Source of the DNA: JBGTKH01 sp041744735
GTDB lineage: Bacteria > Planctomycetota > Planctomycetia > Pirellulales > Pirellulaceae
NCBI GenBank assembly: GCA_041744735.1
Contig: JBGTKH010000231.1
Span: forward strand, 1-14,053
DNA length: 14,053 nt
Direction of reading: 5' to 3'
Below are positions 12,381 to 14,053 of the stretch, one piece after another. Both the position numbers and the translations under genes were made by a program. Under the pieces are notes generated by a model. The model saw nothing but the letters and a program-made list of their open reading frames with translations. It searched no databases and had not been told where the DNA came from. The first letter of the stretch is position 1. Each line of letters starts with the position of its first letter.

Positions 12381-13841
12381 TCAGTTGTTAAGACTTGAAG
12401 CTGCCAGCGGCGGCGAAAACTCCATCGCGGCCAGCGGTGCCACAAGCGGCGCCGCAGTGCACACGCCGTCACCCGTGGAGCCTATCGATCCCCGCTCCTC
12501 GGCCACTTCACGTTCGAACGCCAATCGGCGGCTGATGTCGCGAAACTGTTGTTCGATCTGCAGAAAAACTTCGACGATGTGGGGGTCAAAATGTCGGCCA
12601 GAATGTTCGCGAATGAAGGCCACACACTTGTCGTGCGGCCGCGCCTCTTTGTAGACGCGCCGCGACGCGAGTGCTTCGTAGACGTCCGCCACAGCCACGA
12701 TGCGGGCGGCCAGCGGAATTTGCTCGCGGACCAAGCCCTGCGGGTAACCGGTGCCGTCCCAGCGCTCATGGTGCGAGAAGGCGATCTCGCGGGCCATTTC
12801 GAGAAAGTTTGAGCTGCCCAGTCGCCGTTCGATGTCCTGAATGCACTTGCCGCCGACGATGGCGTGTTGTTGCATTCGCTGGCGTTCGTCTTTGGTGAGC
12901 GGCCCCGGCTTCAACAGCACTGCGTCCTCGACGCCCACTTTGCCGATGTCGTGCAAAATCGAGCTGGCTTCGATCAACCGCACAAATTCGGGCGTGATCG
13001 TGTGACAGAACTTCCAGTGGCCACGCATGGCCCGCGCCAGTGTTGAGGAGAACAATGCGATCCGCTCCAGATGGTATCCGGTTTCGGGATCGCGCGATTC
13101 GGTGAGTTTGGCCAAGCCGAAGATCACCGCGTCGCGCATGCGGGCCATCGATTCCGTGCGCCGCAGGGCTGTCGCTTCAGCATCGGCGCTCTTGCGGGCG
13201 TAGCGGTCGTACAGACGCGCCACCATCAAATATGTCGCGACGCTCAGTACGCCGCCCATCCAGACAAATGAAACGAGACCCGCGTTTAAGAGCGAACGGG
13301 CGGCGGTTTCAGGATCAACGGTAATCGCATCTGTCGGACGATAGACGAGCAGATAGCCGTCCTGAGTTGCTGTGGGATACGCAACCGCAATCTGCGTCCC
13401 GCTGGGCATGTCGAGGATGCCTCGCAGCGGCCCGTCTGGCAAGCGCTGATCCGGCGGTAATTCATATTCGAGCGACGATTCAAGCGGCGACCATCCTACG
13501 CTCACGCTCGGCTCGACGATGTCGTCGCCGAGCACGACGCGCCAATCCGCATCGACGAGCAGCAGCCTTCCCGAAAGTTGCGACCGCACTTCGCGAAGCT
13601 GACGTCCGGCTGATTCAGCCGTCGCCGAATTCAAGCGAAAATCGCTCACGTTGACGGCGAGCAGATCAGCGATCAACGGTCTCGACGAATCGACCAACGC
13701 GGACCAGGCACCATCGCGGGCCGTCCGACTCATGGACGAGATCACAAAGCGATGATGAATCCATAGTCCCACCGCCAAGCACCCCAATTGCGTGGCAACC
13801 AGGACGCATAGAATCTTGCTGCGCTCACCCAATTGAAACAT
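12381..13841 (-). CDS. Membrane HD-GYP phosphodiesterase (cyclic di-GMP type)
   Basis: A 486-aa signalling enzyme. TM1 is at about 10-30 and TM2 at about 186-207, enclosing a periplasmic sensor region (31-185) with SGRLLLVDADWRVVLGDD and a late VAYPTATQDGYLLVYRP, as in dCache/PAS-like sensors. A helical linker (208-245) leads to a complete HD-GYP domain: YHLERI, H297-D298-I-G-K301, HAIVGGK, HHERWDGTGYP (357-367) and ADVYEALASRRVYKEA. All metal-binding and substrate motifs I can check are intact, so it should hydrolyse cyclic di-GMP. The Ala-rich C-terminus (about 455-486) is extra. The start at 13841 is chosen for GAGGAG five bases upstream; an upstream ATG at 13886 lacks one. It is first in an operon with the degenerate HD-GYP gene. 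Confidence 0.92.
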   Translation of the reverse strand: MFQLGERSKILCVLVATQLGCLAVGLWIHHRFVISSMSRTARDGAWSALVDSSRPLIADLLAVNVSDFRLNSATAESAGRQLREVRSQLSGRLLLVDADWRVVLGDDIVEPSVSVGWSPLESSLEYELPPDQRLPDGPLRGILDMPSGTQIAVAYPTATQDGYLLVYRPTDAITVDPETAARSLLNAGLVSFVWMGGVLSVATYLMVARLYDRYARKSADAEATALRRTESMARMRDAVIFGLAKLTESRDPETGYHLERIALFSSTLARAMRGHWKFCHTITPEFVRLIEASSILHDIGKVGVEDAVLLKPGPLTKDERQRMQQHAIVGGKCIQDIERRLGSSNFLEMAREIAFSHHERWDGTGYPQGLVREQIPLAARIVAVADVYEALASRRVYKEARPHDKCVAFIREHSGRHFDPHIVEVFLQIEQQFRDISRRLAFEREVAEERGSIGSTGDGVCTAAPLVAPLAAMEFSPPLAASSLNN

Positions 13842-13846
13842 CGCCA

Positions 13847-13852
13847 CTCCTC
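13847..13852 (-). promoter_or_regulatory. Ribosome binding site of the HD-GYP gene
   Basis: GAGGAG on the minus strand with five bases to the ATG at 13841; it decides this start against the upstream in-frame ATG at 13886. Confidence 0.65.
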
Positions 13853-14024
13853 GGCCAAGTACGTCAGACAATAGATACCCCCACAAATCTACGTCACATA
13901 GTCGGCGGTGAGGAAAATGTTTTTATCGAATGGGCGCGCACCGCGGCGCAATCGATACAATCGGTGAAAACACAAAGATTCGCCCTGCCGACGGGATTAC
14001 TTCCAGGCGTGACTCGAAAAGACC

Positions 14025-14053
14025 ATGATCACTCGAAGAGAACGATGGCAATC
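14025..14053 (+). other. Possible start of a divergent gene cut by the window edge
   Basis: An ATG at 14025 opens a frame reading MITRRERWQ to the end of the window. A second ATG at 14045 lies in another frame. Neither has a strong ribosome site, and the segment is too short to identify. The rest of 13853-14024 is the upstream region of the HD-GYP gene with no clear promoter. Confidence 0.25.

Noticed and set aside
11512..12654. Long plus-strand open frame of 380 codons
   Set aside because: It runs antisense across two well-supported HD-GYP-type genes, has composition rich in His, Arg and Gln, and no recognisable motif.
1..14053. tRNA, rRNA or riboswitch
   Set aside because: No cloverleaf, rRNA-like block or known aptamer pattern was recognised on either strand by eye; a covariance search was not possible here.

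Overview
This is GC-rich bacterial DNA. Its dense short inverted repeats, weak Shine-Dalgarno use and gene families most resemble a planctomycete (Pirellulaceae-like). That assignment is inference: there is no rRNA or marker gene here.

Layout. (1) 1-8041, plus strand: a REP-associated tyrosine transposase (RAYT, 105-803), then four genes reading the same way: a HEAT-repeat protein (965-2764), a MoxR-type AAA+ ATPase (2885-4021), a large DUF5682-like protein with two GxxH motifs as in the TIKI/TraB/EreA/ChaN superfamily (about 4120-6648), and a CoxE-like VWA protein (6770-8041). (2) 8271-10609, minus strand: a three-gene set of a four-TM DUF3592-like protein, a small arrestin-like beta protein whose start overlaps the stop of the first gene, and a small P-loop NTPase. 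(3) 10736-11140, minus: a YciA-type acyl-CoA thioesterase. (4) 11368-13841, minus: a membrane HD-GYP phosphodiesterase followed by a second membrane protein whose HD-GYP domain has lost its catalytic residues. The right edge (13842-14053) is the upstream region of the HD-GYP gene and perhaps the first codons of a divergent gene.

The main system is the HEAT / MoxR / DUF5682 / VWA set. MoxR ATPases commonly work with VWA partners as ATP-driven remodelling machines (RavA-ViaA, NorQ-NorD, CbbQ-CbbO). Here the pair is joined by a putative metal-dependent hydrolase and a helical scaffold. A plausible model, not shown by sequence alone, is that MoxR plus VWA remodel a target presented by the HEAT protein and the TIKI-like protein acts on it. 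The VWA protein lacks the usual third MIDAS motif.

The second theme is repeats. Eleven copies of one REP-like hairpin (core GCGGYGASNNSTCRCCGC) lie in 1-6840 around the RAYT gene and between every gene of the four-gene set, often as outward-facing pairs like REPINs. Copies just after stop codons read as a GC hairpin followed by TTTT; inverted copies precede starts. Three copies are read in frame inside the N-termini of the DUF5682-like and VWA proteins. Three further inverted-repeat families occur at 6665-6759 and 11255-11342, at 8204-8274 and 10648-10710, and at 8048-8174. In several of these the hairpin arms differ by compensatory base changes, so the fold is kept while the sequence changes.
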